Positions 9,003 through 17,578 of a stretch of DNA of 23,122 nucleotides are shown one piece after another. The position numbers and the translations under genes are program-made. How positions within the stretch are numbered: the stretch's first letter is position 1; each line of letters opens with the position of its first letter. This DNA is from an uncultured Lachnospiraceae bacterium (GTDB lineage Bacteria; Bacillota_A; Clostridia; Lachnospirales; Lachnospiraceae). The DNA is taken from assembly GCA_910585855.1 (NCBI GenBank), contig CAJUGZ010000030.1, forward strand, positions 1-23,122, written 5' to 3'. Below the pieces are notes generated by a model that was not told where the DNA came from, searched no databases, and saw only the letters and a program-made list of their open reading frames with translations.

Positions 9003-10366
9003 CGTTTTACTGTCCCCTCTTTTAGTTTTGGCATTTTAGATTCTAATGCTTTCATTTTTACTGGTTCTCGTTCTTTTTTTCCTCTCCAGTTTCGATCATA
9101 ATACTGATGATACAGGGCTTTTGCACTGATTTGAAATTCTCCTTGTCTATTATTATCAAATACTGTCAACATTTTATTTTCCTTATACTGTACAAAATAG
9201 GTAGTCCGAAAACGTTTCCGTCCATCCTGAAAAACGGTCTGATTTTCTGTCATAGTAAGTTCCGTAATTGGTACAGAAATGTAATACTTTCCATTACTCT
9301 TTGGCACTTTAAAAAACAATTCCTTACGTACTTGATCGACATGGTCAAGTAATATTTCATCCATAGAAAACTGAATGAGTGTTTCATTGTTTTTCGGATT
9401 ATTTTTTTCTGTCCCTCTATCATGCATGGTCAGTTGTTCTTTTCCTACCCCATCATAAGCAGCATGTTCCGTTTTATAATAATTTTCCTGAAGAATTGTC
9501 GTTGCTATCGGATCATAGTGATCCTGATAAAACTCAGTAAACGGTTCTGATTTAAGTTCTTTTCCATCCTTTCTGTACTGAAGAACCATATCTTCCTTTT
9601 TAAAAAAGGTATGATATTTTCCATGAAACAGCCACATTTTTTCTTTTGGAATTTTTATATAAGCATGATCTCTGCTATAAGGAACTCGGACAAAATAATG
9701 ATCTTGCATTTCCTGATATACATCTTCTTTTTTAATAATACACCTTTGATAAGCAGGATTTTCTAAATAAGCCTGAAATCTCTTTATTTCAAACCATTGA
9801 CTTTGTTCTAATCTGGGAATTTCCGACTCATCCTGCCGTTCAATTCTGGGAAACACAACTTGTTCTTTTCCAAATGACTGAAATTTGACGGCATCTGGAT
9901 GTTCCTTTAACTCTTTCTCTACTTCACCAGAAAGTTTTTCTACTTCTTTCTCTTCTGCGTTACTTACATAATCACTTTGAGAGATTATTTTTGCATGATT
10001 TAGATATTTCATTAAGGCATTCATACGTGGTAAAGATTCAGAATGAAACATGACTTCCATCTTTCCATCTCCCTTGTTTAAATCCGGTAGTTCACAATAC
10101 AAAATGCCATACTTCTTTGCTAATTTTTGAAATTCCTTTTTATCCGCCTCCTCTATCTGAAGAATCTGAATATCACCTCCCCTTGTAATCAATTGTTTCA
10201 CATTCGTTTTACCGATTTCTCTATTATCCTTTGATAACGCATGGTATACAGCCATCCCCATAATCTTAATACCCTTGATTCCTACTGCACCTGTTACTTT
10301 TAGAGTAACTGCCATTCCCTGTATCAATAACTGCAAAAGCATAATGGCGGACTGTTCTTCATACAT
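8999..10366 (-). CDS. PcfB/DUF3801 family accessory transfer protein with long C-terminal extension
   Basis: A 455-residue protein whose first 130 residues match the PcfB (DUF3801) pattern: a hydrophobic or amphipathic start (about 7-42), then a basic strand-helix domain (TRGGDIQILQIEEADKKEFQ, then YGILYCELPD and an SLPRMNALMKYLNHAKI helix). In Enterococcus pCF10, PcfB is a relaxosome accessory factor encoded next to the coupling protein PcfC, and here too the stop overlaps the VirD4 start (ATGA). Residues about 140-455 are an extension rich in aromatic and charged residues, with repeated strand-like blocks such as YFVRVPYSRDHAYIKIPKEK and KYYISVPITELTM. I do not recognise a domain in it. Similar DUF3801 proteins with large extensions occur in Clostridia elements, so the length is not alarming. 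Confidence 0.82.
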   Translation of the reverse strand: MYEEQSAIMLLQLLIQGMAVTLKVTGAVGIKGIKIMGMAVYHALSKDNREIGKTNVKQLITRGGDIQILQIEEADKKEFQKLAKKYGILYCELPDLNKGDGKMEVMFHSESLPRMNALMKYLNHAKIISQSDYVSNAEEKEVEKLSGEVEKELKEHPDAVKFQSFGKEQVVFPRIERQDESEIPRLEQSQWFEIKRFQAYLENPAYQRCIIKKEDVYQEMQDHYFVRVPYSRDHAYIKIPKEKMWLFHGKYHTFFKKEDMVLQYRKDGKELKSEPFTEFYQDHYDPIATTILQENYYKTEHAAYDGVGKEQLTMHDRGTEKNNPKNNETLIQFSMDEILLDHVDQVRKELFFKVPKSNGKYYISVPITELTMTENQTVFQDGRKRFRTTYFVQYKENKMLTVFDNNRQGEFQISAKALYHQYYDRNWRGKKEREPVKMKALESKMPKLKEGTVKR

Positions 10367-10370
10367 CGTC

Positions 10371-11327
10371 TTATCCCTCCCTTTTTTGTTTTCTTAATTC
10401 CAAAATCAAACGACTTTGTTCTGCCTGTTTCGCTGACAGTCCTATTCTAGCAAACTGCATAACCTCTTTCATAGAAAGTCCATGCTCTATCCCTAAACGA
10501 ATTTGCTCTAAATTTTCTTCTGGTAATTTTCCAAACAAACGAATTAATTGCTCCTCTTCGGATCTTTTATGAAACAATTTTTGCAGATATATGGTTACAG
10601 AATGATTTCCTCCTTTTTCTGATTCTTTTTCATTTAATTCGATCCATTGTTCTTTTAATGGCTCTTCCATTTGTTTCTCAGTCTTATCCATGGTATCTAC
10701 TTCTGACTGCTGCTGTTTTTGGAAGAAAAAAGATAATTTTTGATTTTCCTGTTTTATCTCTTCCAAAGTATCCAATAAACGCTTTTCTTTTTCTCTTGCA
10801 TACTCTAATTCTTTTTGCAGATACTGAATAAATTCCTGACTAGATTTCTGACTATCCTGATAGGACTTTTCAATGATACCCAATCGTTCATACTGTTCTT
10901 GTACCATTTCCAATGTTTTTATTAAATCGATCCGGTCCTGTTTCCATTCTGATTTTCCTTTTTTTCCTTCCAAATAATGTTTGATTAACTCACCCATTGT
11001 TCTGGCATTAAATTCAGGAAGAAGTAAATCCCGAAGTTCTTCCATTGGAATTCCTTCCTGAAATCCTGCCACATACTGTCCCATCTGTGCAGCATTAAAA
11101 ACAGATTTTCCATTTTGAGTTTCTGAAAATATCCGAACCTGTTCTAATGTCATTCCACTTCGCAAACCTTCCAAAATCCATTTCATAACCTGTGTTGTCC
11201 AAGGCTGCTCTAAATAATCTAACTCTTCCTCCGTTAGTCCATACTCAATGGCTTCTTTTAAAAGATAAACCGCATTGGCATTTGCACCATTTTCCTCAAA
11301 GATTCTTAAACGTTCCTCACTTTCCAT
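10371..11327 (-). CDS. Helical-repeat / coiled-coil protein of the transfer operon
   Basis: A 318-residue soluble, mostly helical protein without signal or membrane segments. Residues 1-120 contain degenerate repeats of about 38 residues of the pattern GLTEEEL...MKWILEGLRSGMT and AAQMGQYVAGFQEGIPMEEL. A central coiled coil follows (about 125-210), and the C-terminus has two more repeat-like units (LEQIRLGIEHGLSMKEVMQFA and QAEQSRLILELRKQK). Repeats of this type are common in proteins encoded on Clostridia plasmids and conjugative elements, but I know of no defined function. It lies 4 bases before the DUF3801 gene and 24 bases after the small coiled-coil gene, so it may act with the relaxosome or coupling complex. 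That role is inferred from position only. Confidence 0.7.
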   Translation of the reverse strand: MESEERLRIFEENGANANAVYLLKEAIEYGLTEEELDYLEQPWTTQVMKWILEGLRSGMTLEQVRIFSETQNGKSVFNAAQMGQYVAGFQEGIPMEELRDLLLPEFNARTMGELIKHYLEGKKGKSEWKQDRIDLIKTLEMVQEQYERLGIIEKSYQDSQKSSQEFIQYLQKELEYAREKEKRLLDTLEEIKQENQKLSFFFQKQQQSEVDTMDKTEKQMEEPLKEQWIELNEKESEKGGNHSVTIYLQKLFHKRSEEEQLIRLFGKLPEENLEQIRLGIEHGLSMKEVMQFARIGLSAKQAEQSRLILELRKQKREG

Positions 11328-11351
11328 AGCAATCTCCTTATATGTTCCTTT

Positions 11352-11675
11352 TTATCTCACTTTCCCTTCCATACGCCTTTGTACTTTTTTCTCAAATGTC
11401 ATATCCTGTTCCTTTTGTTGACTTTTCTGTTGAAAATCCTTTTCTGTTTCGTTATGCTGCAATTCCTCATTTCTGTATTCTGTAGTAGTTTCCTGTCTTT
11501 TACCTTTCTTGTTTTCCTGATCTTGTTTAAAAAGACTTTCTACTTGTTGCATCCGACTCTCCACTTCTTTTTGATAATGCTGTATCGTTTGTTCCATCGC
11601 CTGATTAATCTTTTCTTGTTTCTGATTTTCCTGATCCATTTCTTGTTTTTCCTGCATTATTTCCTGCTCGTCCAT
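11352..11675 (-). CDS. Small Gln/Glu/Lys-rich coiled-coil protein
   Basis: A 107-residue, highly polar protein, dominated by Gln, Glu and Lys, predicted to form a long helix or coiled coil with no hydrophobic core, signal or membrane segment. It has a plausible ribosome binding site (AAGGAGAAAG) ahead of its ATG, and it sits in line in the operon (30 bases after the minor-pilin-like gene, 24 bases before the helical-repeat gene). Low-complexity composition means similarity searches would be weak, and the opposite strand also has a long open frame because of this composition. I favour the minus-strand gene because of strand, spacing and ribosome binding site. No function can be assigned; an adaptor between the pilus and secretion modules is only a positional guess. 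Confidence 0.6.
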   Translation of the reverse strand: MDEQEIMQEKQEMDQENQKQEKINQAMEQTIQHYQKEVESRMQQVESLFKQDQENKKGKRQETTTEYRNEELQHNETEKDFQQKSQQKEQDMTFEKKVQRRMEGKVR

Positions 11676-11705
11676 ATCTTTCTCCTTTTCTATCCCTACC
11701 TTAAC

Positions 11706-12269
11706 TTAAAATAAAGGCACAAATGCCGTTTGAACGGATACAGGAAATTGCAATTCTGTATCTATTCCAAGAAAACGAATATAAGTTGTAATTGTAATTT
11801 CCGCTTCTACATCAAATCGACTGCTTCCTGCATCCGAAGCAAATGTACTGTTTTTTATCTGAATCGACAACCCGGAAAGCTGATACTGTACCTGCCCCTC
11901 TGCTGTTTTCTTTTTGTAAACAGCCGCCTCTTGTACTAACTGCATCCGATCCACAAACTCTGCTATTACATCATTTCGATCAATGAGTTCTTCAAACCCT
12001 CCATTTTCCTCTATATATTGATAAGCTCCTGCGTATGCTTGCCGATTTCCACTAAAAATTTCATCCCAACTTTTTGTAACAGTATATCGAATACTGTCCT
12101 CTAAGCAATTTTGCGTATGATCTCGAATCAGATAAATTTTAAGCATTTGCATACCAAGAGAAAGCACCATACAAATCACCAAAACAAATGCACAAGCAAG
12201 TAAATATCCCCCACCGCTTTGATTCTTTCCAATCAAAAGCCCTTTCTTTTTCCAGTCCCTCCTTTTCAC
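11706..12269 (-). CDS. TadE/TadF-like minor pilin or pseudopilin
   Basis: A 187-residue protein with a basic N-terminus, a Gly-rich junction (NQSGGGYLLACAFVL, about residues 16-30) leading straight into one hydrophobic helix (about 22-42), then an extracytoplasmic part with strands at the end (RFDVEAEITITTYIRFLGID). This is the plan of TadE/TadF or type IV pilin-like subunits, which are made with a short leader and anchored by a single helix. The start is GTG, overlapping the TGA of the upstream DUF4320-like gene by four bases (GTGA), so the two are translationally coupled and probably made in matched amounts. A canonical Glu at +5 after the glycine is not present, so processing by the peptidase is uncertain. 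The family is inferred from topology and from its place beside TadB/TadC. Confidence 0.7.
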   Translation of the reverse strand: MKRRDWKKKGLLIGKNQSGGGYLLACAFVLVICMVLSLGMQMLKIYLIRDHTQNCLEDSIRYTVTKSWDEIFSGNRQAYAGAYQYIEENGGFEELIDRNDVIAEFVDRMQLVQEAAVYKKKTAEGQVQYQLSGLSIQIKNSTFASDAGSSRFDVEAEITITTYIRFLGIDTELQFPVSVQTAFVPLF

Positions 12270-12703
12270 TTCCAGAACACCTCCGAATAGCCCACTGCCT
12301 TTCCAAAAATTGGAATATCTACACTTCCAAACGCCCCCAGATCAATCGTATAGGTCTGTCGTGCAGTAAAGGTAATCTTTTCATCAATCTGAATCTTTTC
12401 TGTTCCACTGATATAATTCGTATCAATCTCAATTACTGGAGAAAGGGAATAGGTATCTGCCATATTCGCTAATGTAGTTTGTATTTCACTAGTCACTTCT
12501 CCTGCTACTTCTAATCTTCTAATCGCTTTTTCTGCATAATTATTCAGATCAGCTTTTAATATAAATACTGGCAATGTTTCCATCGCAAGCAATAAAAAAA
12601 GGCTCAGTACAAATGCACCTACCCCTGCTTCAATCAGCCCATCATATCCTTTTTGGCTTTTCCATATAAAAAATAGTCCTTTTTTCCCTTTTCTTTTTTT
12701 CAT
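12266..12703 (-). CDS. DUF4320-like pilin/pseudopilin protein
   Basis: A 145-residue protein with a strongly basic start, a short leader ending in QKGYDGLIEAG (about 17-27), one hydrophobic helix (about 27-48), and an outer domain ending in strands (KITFTARQTYTIDLGAFGSV). It resembles DUF4320 proteins, which in Clostridia elements accompany CpaF and TadB/TadC genes. Residues 18-25 read KGYDGLIE, the same pattern as KGFDGLSE in the short pilin of this operon at residues 38-45, which suggests a shared recognition or processing signal. It starts 12 bases after the TadC-like stop and its TGA overlaps the GTG of the next gene. Its likely role is a minor subunit or assembly component of the Tad-like pilus. 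Confidence 0.75.
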   Translation of the reverse strand: MKKRKGKKGLFFIWKSQKGYDGLIEAGVGAFVLSLFLLLAMETLPVFILKADLNNYAEKAIRRLEVAGEVTSEIQTTLANMADTYSLSPVIEIDTNYISGTEKIQIDEKITFTARQTYTIDLGAFGSVDIPIFGKAVGYSEVFWK

Positions 12704-12715
12704 ACCTCCTCCTTC

Positions 12716-13594
12716 CTACAAAACTGATTTTATTTGTCCCATAAGAACAATTCCCATCATAGTAAAGATAATCAGCAAAAGGCAAAGGAATAAATACATA
12801 CTATACTTCCCAATTTTTTCTGGCTGTTTAATAGCTTCCATTCTTAGTTGCTGGGTTTCCATCTTTCTAAGGTCATGAGAAAGCATTTCAAAATAAAAAA
12901 TTCCATCATCCCCACGAATCACTCCCAATAATCCCCGGACAATCTGAGAAAGTGTAACAGAAGAGATGCGAGTTTCAAAACGGTTTAATGCCATCTCATA
13001 ATTCCCGCTTTTCATATCTGCTACGGTAATATTAATTTCTTCCTGCATAACTTTTCCGGCATTTCGTCCATAATCTTCCAATATCTTTACAATATCTCTT
13101 GTAAATTTCAATTCTTGCCGAATCGTATTTGCTAATCTGGGAAGCTCTTTCTCAATATTTCCTTTTCGATTTCGTAACAATACTTCTACTCGGCTGCTCT
13201 CTACAAAATAACTATTAATTCCAATTAAAAAAAAGAAAATGCAAGGAATCATCCCCAATTTCGGAATCATTAAAAATACCATTCCAACTGCCATATAACA
13301 AACGGCTTTGACATAAGCAAATGCTACATAGGTTTCTGGTGTTACATCCATTCCAGCAGCCGTTAATTGCTCCTTTAGCCGTTCTTTTTTAAACGGCAGC
13401 AGCTGTACATAGTGTGATACTAGAACGGCAATATCCATCAAATACATATCCATTGTTTTCTTTTCTGCTTTCGATACATATTCCAGTACCACTTTTGATG
13501 TTTCTCGTGATGGAATTTTAAAATAAACTTTACATAATTGATAAACTCCTGATGCAACCAACAATACCTGTATCAATATGAGTACACCTATCAT
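12716..13594 (-). CDS. TadC-like type II secretion F-domain membrane protein
   Basis: A 292-residue inner-membrane platform protein of a Tad/Flp pilus. One N-terminal hydrophobic segment (about 1-20), a cytoplasmic stretch, a hydrophobic pair (about 93-130), a cytoplasmic four-helix-like F domain (about 140-260, with LPRLANTIRQEL and a FYFEMLSHDLRKMETQQLRMEA section) and a final helix (about 268-288) match TadC. It follows the TadB-like gene by 7 bases, as in most tad clusters where the two form a hetero-oligomeric platform driven by TadA. TadB and TadC labels are based on order and on the four-segment layout; both belong to the same superfamily. Confidence 0.82.
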   Translation of the reverse strand: MIGVLILIQVLLVASGVYQLCKVYFKIPSRETSKVVLEYVSKAEKKTMDMYLMDIAVLVSHYVQLLPFKKERLKEQLTAAGMDVTPETYVAFAYVKAVCYMAVGMVFLMIPKLGMIPCIFFFLIGINSYFVESSRVEVLLRNRKGNIEKELPRLANTIRQELKFTRDIVKILEDYGRNAGKVMQEEINITVADMKSGNYEMALNRFETRISSVTLSQIVRGLLGVIRGDDGIFYFEMLSHDLRKMETQQLRMEAIKQPEKIGKYSMYLFLCLLLIIFTMMGIVLMGQIKSVL

Positions 13595-13601
13595 TCCATT
13601 C

Positions 13602-14534
13602 TTACCTCCTGTATTCCACCGGCTTTGTTACTTTAATCACACCAGCTACACTATATATGATAATAGCAACCACAATAGATAACACCAATTTTCCAGCACC
13701 TGTTGTCATCAAAGCAAAAAACCATTCTTTATTAATAAAATAGAATAGTGGAACAACTCCGATTACAATTACACACATCAGAATAAACTGTTTTGCAGGT
13801 GCATAGATCAATTCCTCCATTTCACTGGTTACAATGCGCACATCGGAGAACTTCTCAACAATTGGTGTCAATGTGTTCTTTAAATTCCGATCGTTCTGAC
13901 AGGCTAACAACTCATCCACCCATTCCTTAAAAATATCATTTTCGATTTTCCCCTGCAAATTTTCCAATGCAAGTAAAAGATCCGGGTTAATAAGAGTGGC
14001 ATCTACTACAAATTCTTCAAATGCTTTTTTGATATTCCCCATTTTAATGTAGCCCAGATTTTCCTGAACAGCACGTATAATATCTTCGGAACGTAAATAC
14101 GAAGTGGTAATTACGGAAATGGCTGTTTCCAATTCTTCGTTTAAAGCTGCTTTCATCTGCATCCCACGAAACTTCATATAAAGAAAAGGAGCAACAGCAG
14201 CACCAATACTAAGCGGAGCAATTAAAAATGCATTATTGATGGATAAAGATACGACTGTTCCAATCAAAGCCGCTAATGCAGCTATCACACAGAGCCTAGT
14301 AAATAACTCTCTTTGATTAATATAATCTAAAATATCTTTTACTTCTGTAATCAAGCCAATAAAAGCCTTTTCTTTTTTCTTCTTCCGAAGGGCTTCTATC
14401 TTTTGCTTCATAGTCAGTTCTTTTTCACTTTTTAATAACTCCGCCATTCCATTTATATACTCAATTGGTGTAAGTCCAATCACTAAAAAAGAACCCAACA
14501 AAAGCAAAACAATTACAAATAAACGAAATAACAT
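13602..14534 (-). CDS. TadB-like type II secretion F-domain membrane protein
   Basis: A 310-residue platform protein. Hydrophobic segments lie at about 1-22, 82-101, 104-120 and, at the C-terminus, about 248-268 and 278-300. The cytoplasmic F domain occupies about 125-240 and includes LNEELETAISVITTSYLRSEDIIRAVQENL, the region that in type II secretion F and TadB proteins contains the GxS-like helix pair. It lies 19 bases after the TadA-like ATPase and 7 before the TadC-like gene, the standard tadA-tadB-tadC order. It would form the membrane base that couples ATP use by TadA to pilin extraction from the membrane. Confidence 0.82.
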   Translation of the reverse strand: MLFRLFVIVLLLLGSFLVIGLTPIEYINGMAELLKSEKELTMKQKIEALRKKKKEKAFIGLITEVKDILDYINQRELFTRLCVIAALAALIGTVVSLSINNAFLIAPLSIGAAVAPFLYMKFRGMQMKAALNEELETAISVITTSYLRSEDIIRAVQENLGYIKMGNIKKAFEEFVVDATLINPDLLLALENLQGKIENDIFKEWVDELLACQNDRNLKNTLTPIVEKFSDVRIVTSEMEELIYAPAKQFILMCVIVIGVVPLFYFINKEWFFALMTTGAGKLVLSIVVAIIIYSVAGVIKVTKPVEYRR

Positions 14535-14553
14535 TCCATCTTCCTCCTTTCTT

Positions 14554-15897
14554 TTATTTCACAAGAGAAGATAACTGTTCTTCTGGCATCCCATTTTCTC
14601 TAAGCCGTTTTACCAAACTCTCCGAAATAGGATTTACTTTTACAAATTCTCCTGTAATCTTTATTTTCCCTTCTGCTGATGTTTCTGTTTTTTTGATTTG
14701 ATAACGATACAAGGTACGAATTTCTCTTGATTGATCTTTATGAATGATACATTCTGTGACTTCCATAATTCTTCTACTATTATCTTCAAGCTGCTTACAA
14801 AACAATACAATAGGAAAGGCTTCTGTCACCAGTTCATACAACGTTTCATCCTTCATATCGTATTTCATTTTACATAACGTTGTCATACGATAATAGGTAG
14901 CTTCACAGCCATTCGCATGGGTTGTAGTAATTACAGCATGAACTGTTCGGGCAGCTTCTTGTGCCCCGAACGCCTCTGGTCCTTTCATCTCTGCCACGCA
15001 AATATAATCCGGGTTTGTCGTCAGAGCAAACTCTAACAGTTTTTCTGTATCAATTCGCATCCGTTCATCCTCAGAATCCCTAGTTACTGTATGAATCACA
15101 TTATTTTGGACAATCCCATTCTTTTCACGTTTTACTAAATTAAACTCTCGTGTTCCCTCTTCTACCGTAAAAATACGTTTATTATCAGGAAGGTTTGATA
15201 AAAAATAACTCATTAATGTGGTCTTTCCAGAAGAAGTCGCCCCTGTGCAGCACACACTGATTCCATAACGATAAACGGCTTGTATCAGTTGAAGAATTTC
15301 TTCTGTTGCTGTTCCATAACGAATAAAATCCTCCTTCTTTAACTGTCTGGGATTTACAATACGAATCGAAGCACATACTCCTGCATCATCATCAATTACC
15401 GGCGGCATATAAACGGTAATTCGGATCTTATTATTCAAATGCCCTCTTACCATTGGAGAAGATTCATCCAGAATAATTTTCGATGCCCGTAATAAACGTT
15501 TCAATACATCCAATGCATGAACTGGACTTTTAAACCTTTCTTTTGAAGGCTTCTTACTTCCATCCGAATAAGTAATTTTAATATCATCCCAACGATTAAT
15601 ATTGATTTCCTCAATATCATTCCGATAAAGATACTGATCTAATACAGAATACCCCGCCATCTCTTCATAAAGTTTATCTACCAGCTCTACCGTAGTCAAA
15701 TCTTCCGCTGCAAGCCCATTATCCTCTACATATTTAGACATATAATTCTTTAACTGCCGGATTTGTTCTTCCCCTTCAGCAGATAACAGATTCGAATAGG
15801 TACTTGATACATAACCTTGTACTTCGGATAAAATCGAACGAAAATTTCTAGCTTTTACATTCCGATTTCCGGCAAGTGCTTCATTCAGAATTGGCAT
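14554..15897 (-). CDS. TadA/CpaF-like pilus assembly ATPase
   Basis: A 447-residue hexameric secretion ATPase of the VirB11/CpaF/TadA family. An N-terminal domain (about 1-190) contains the CpaF-type EININRWDDIKITYSDG strand section and the MVRGHLNNKIRITVYMPP region. Walker A GATSSGKT is at 219-226, the Asp-box acidic pair EEGTRE at 246-251, a Walker B-like AEMKGPEA at 302-309 and a His-box TTTHAN at 324-329. Most relatives have GExRgpEA at Walker B; here Ala-Glu-Met-Lys replaces the usual Gly-Glu-x-Arg, a mild deviation. It powers pilus assembly at the cytoplasmic face, acting on TadB/TadC. The start overlaps the TadZ-like gene by 17 bases. Since VirB11 is usually missing from Gram-positive T4SS, it is tempting to give this ATPase a part in transfer, but the Tad neighbours make the pilus role primary. 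Confidence 0.93.
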   Translation of the reverse strand: MPILNEALAGNRNVKARNFRSILSEVQGYVSSTYSNLLSAEGEEQIRQLKNYMSKYVEDNGLAAEDLTTVELVDKLYEEMAGYSVLDQYLYRNDIEEININRWDDIKITYSDGSKKPSKERFKSPVHALDVLKRLLRASKIILDESSPMVRGHLNNKIRITVYMPPVIDDDAGVCASIRIVNPRQLKKEDFIRYGTATEEILQLIQAVYRYGISVCCTGATSSGKTTLMSYFLSNLPDNKRIFTVEEGTREFNLVKREKNGIVQNNVIHTVTRDSEDERMRIDTEKLLEFALTTNPDYICVAEMKGPEAFGAQEAARTVHAVITTTHANGCEATYYRMTTLCKMKYDMKDETLYELVTEAFPIVLFCKQLEDNSRRIMEVTECIIHKDQSREIRTLYRYQIKKTETSAEGKIKITGEFVKVNPISESLVKRLRENGMPEEQLSSLVK

Positions 15898-16762
15898 GGA
15901 TGCCCTCCTCCTTCTCTATTTTTTTCTTATCTAATTTTATTGGATTATTTTTTTTCTTCCAAGGAAGAAAATAGAACCGTCCCTTTTTCGTCATTTCTTC
16001 TTCTGTTTCTTCCATACCCATATGATCAATTTTTTTTGCTAATTTTTCTATCATCTCGTCAATTGGGCTATGTTCTCTTAACATTCCCTTCTCATTCCAC
16101 TGATAAAATAATTCTTCAGAAAATGGAACAACTAAATCCATCTCCCCATATTTTTCCTGTGCATATGTTATCTCCTGACGTTCCCATATCTGATTCAGCA
16201 CTTTGATCTGATGCTCCATTCCATACTGAGAATCAGAAAAAACGGGCATCATTGTATCATAATAGACCATATGTTTTGGTTCTGCTCCACACACCATTAC
16301 ATTTCGATCCGACTGCGACAATGCAACGGTACTCAATAAATCAGACAATACATCATTGGAACAATCAATCACTACTCGATCCGCCACAACACGCAGCATA
16401 GATATTAACTGTTTCGCTAATTCTTCTCCATAGATAGAAAAACTTCCTGCTGCTGTTTCTCTATAGCGATAACCTAATAATGCGAGATTTTCTTGTTTCG
16501 TCACTAAACACTCTCGAAGCAGTGCTTTCTCACTAATGGACATACTTGGGATTGGAAGCAAATGTCCTAATGTACGTCCTCTTTGTTTTTCACTTTCTTC
16601 TTCTGTAAGAAGCTGACTGATACCAGAAATCAATGGATCACAAAGCAGCAAGACAACATTTTCCTTTTTTGCATAAAAAGATGCCAGACGAGCGGCTACT
16701 ACTGTTTTTCCAGCAGCCGGCGGACCCCAAATACTAATAACATTGTGACTTTTATTTCCCAC
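15881..16762 (-). CDS. TadZ/CpaE-like P-loop ATPase
   Basis: A 293-residue protein with a P-loop GPPAAGKT at about residues 13-20 close to the N-terminus, a following LLLCDPL strand (about 37-43) and a VVIDCSNDV strand (about 132-140) of a SIMIBI/MinD-ParA-type fold. In Tad clusters the TadZ/CpaE ATPase localises the pilus machine and lies just before TadA, as here (17-base overlap). The usual MinD deviant-Walker Lys (KGGxGKT) is not present, since the loop is GPPAAGKT, so it is a divergent member. The C-terminal 50 residues are charged with Lys/Glu runs. It starts 12 bases after the CpaB-like stop. Confidence 0.78.
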   Translation of the reverse strand: MGNKSHNVISIWGPPAAGKTVVAARLASFYAKKENVVLLLCDPLISGISQLLTEEESEKQRGRTLGHLLPIPSMSISEKALLRECLVTKQENLALLGYRYRETAAGSFSIYGEELAKQLISMLRVVADRVVIDCSNDVLSDLLSTVALSQSDRNVMVCGAEPKHMVYYDTMMPVFSDSQYGMEHQIKVLNQIWERQEITYAQEKYGEMDLVVPFSEELFYQWNEKGMLREHSPIDEMIEKLAKKIDHMGMEETEEEMTKKGRFYFLPWKKKNNPIKLDKKKIEKEEGIHANSE

Positions 16763-16774
16763 TTCTCCTTCCTC

Positions 16775-17557
16775 CTAACTTTCTTCCAACAGGCTTTTCT
16801 GTAATTCCAGATAAGATGCTGCATCCTCTCCTCGATATGCAAGGGCAATATGAATGCTTCCATTTTCTTCTAATGCAACCAATCGAATTAGCTGTTCTTC
16901 TGTCACTGCTACAGTAATCGAAGCTGGAAGTAGATTGGTGTCATCATACTCATTATTCTGAGCAATTTTTTGTGCATCCGAATCCGTTCCATTTGATGCG
17001 GTTACAGCTAATACTTCCAAATAAGTCAATTCTTTTGGAATATAGGTTGTCGTTTCCTGTTTTCTTTCTTCTAACAGATCGGCTTCTTCCGTTCTTTTCT
17101 CAGTTGCCACAATCGAAACAATATCTCCCTGCTCTAACTTTCCAGAAAGTCCTTCTGCAAATCCAGCCACTGAAATCGAAACTGCTCTTCTATGATCGGA
17201 AAGATCCCATAGATACCCATTCGCACTAATTGGCTCTTCTGAAACTTTCCCGGTTACAATATAATCCCCCGGCATTAAATCTGCCATCGCATACTTTCCT
17301 ATCACCGCTTCTTTCTCTGTATAAACTTCCGAAGCTAAATTAAATTTTCCGATTGTCACTGTTTCTATATCTGCTTCTGTTAATCGTTTTCCTTCTGGAA
17401 CATACTTCGTAATTCGAATAACACTGCATTTCTCCTCAACCGCCCGATTATATAATGGTGAAAATACAAACGTAAATAAGAGTGCTGCCAAAATAGAAAG
17501 CGATCCCGCAAGCACTCTTTTATTTATTTTTCGCTCCTTCTTTTTTCCTTTCTCCAT
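16775..17557 (-). CDS. CpaB/RcpC-like SAF-domain pilus protein
   Basis: A 260-residue protein with a Lys-rich start, a single membrane anchor at about 15-35, and an extracytoplasmic SAF-type domain at about 46-105 (YVPEGKRLTEADIETVTIG ... AMADLMPGDYIVTGKV), then a second beta-rich part (RRAVSISVAGFAEGLSGKLEQGDIVSIVA) and a helical tail. CpaB/RcpC proteins accompany Tad pili; in Gram-negatives they modulate the outer-membrane secretin, which a Gram-positive lacks, so here the role is probably in the wall zone around the pilus. The gene lies between the peptidase (21 bases upstream) and the TadZ-like ATPase. Confidence 0.85.
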   Translation of the reverse strand: MEKGKKKERKINKRVLAGSLSILAALLFTFVFSPLYNRAVEEKCSVIRITKYVPEGKRLTEADIETVTIGKFNLASEVYTEKEAVIGKYAMADLMPGDYIVTGKVSEEPISANGYLWDLSDHRRAVSISVAGFAEGLSGKLEQGDIVSIVATEKRTEEADLLEERKQETTTYIPKELTYLEVLAVTASNGTDSDAQKIAQNNEYDDTNLLPASITVAVTEEQLIRLVALEENGSIHIALAYRGEDAASYLELQKSLLEES

Positions 17558-17578
17558 TCCTTTTCCTTACTCCTTCAC

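Noticed and set aside
11379..11714. Plus-strand frame of 111 codons opposite the Gln/Glu-rich gene
   Set aside because: Hydrophobic Phe/Leu/Ile string is the complement of a polar low-complexity gene; wrong strand for the operon and no start signal.
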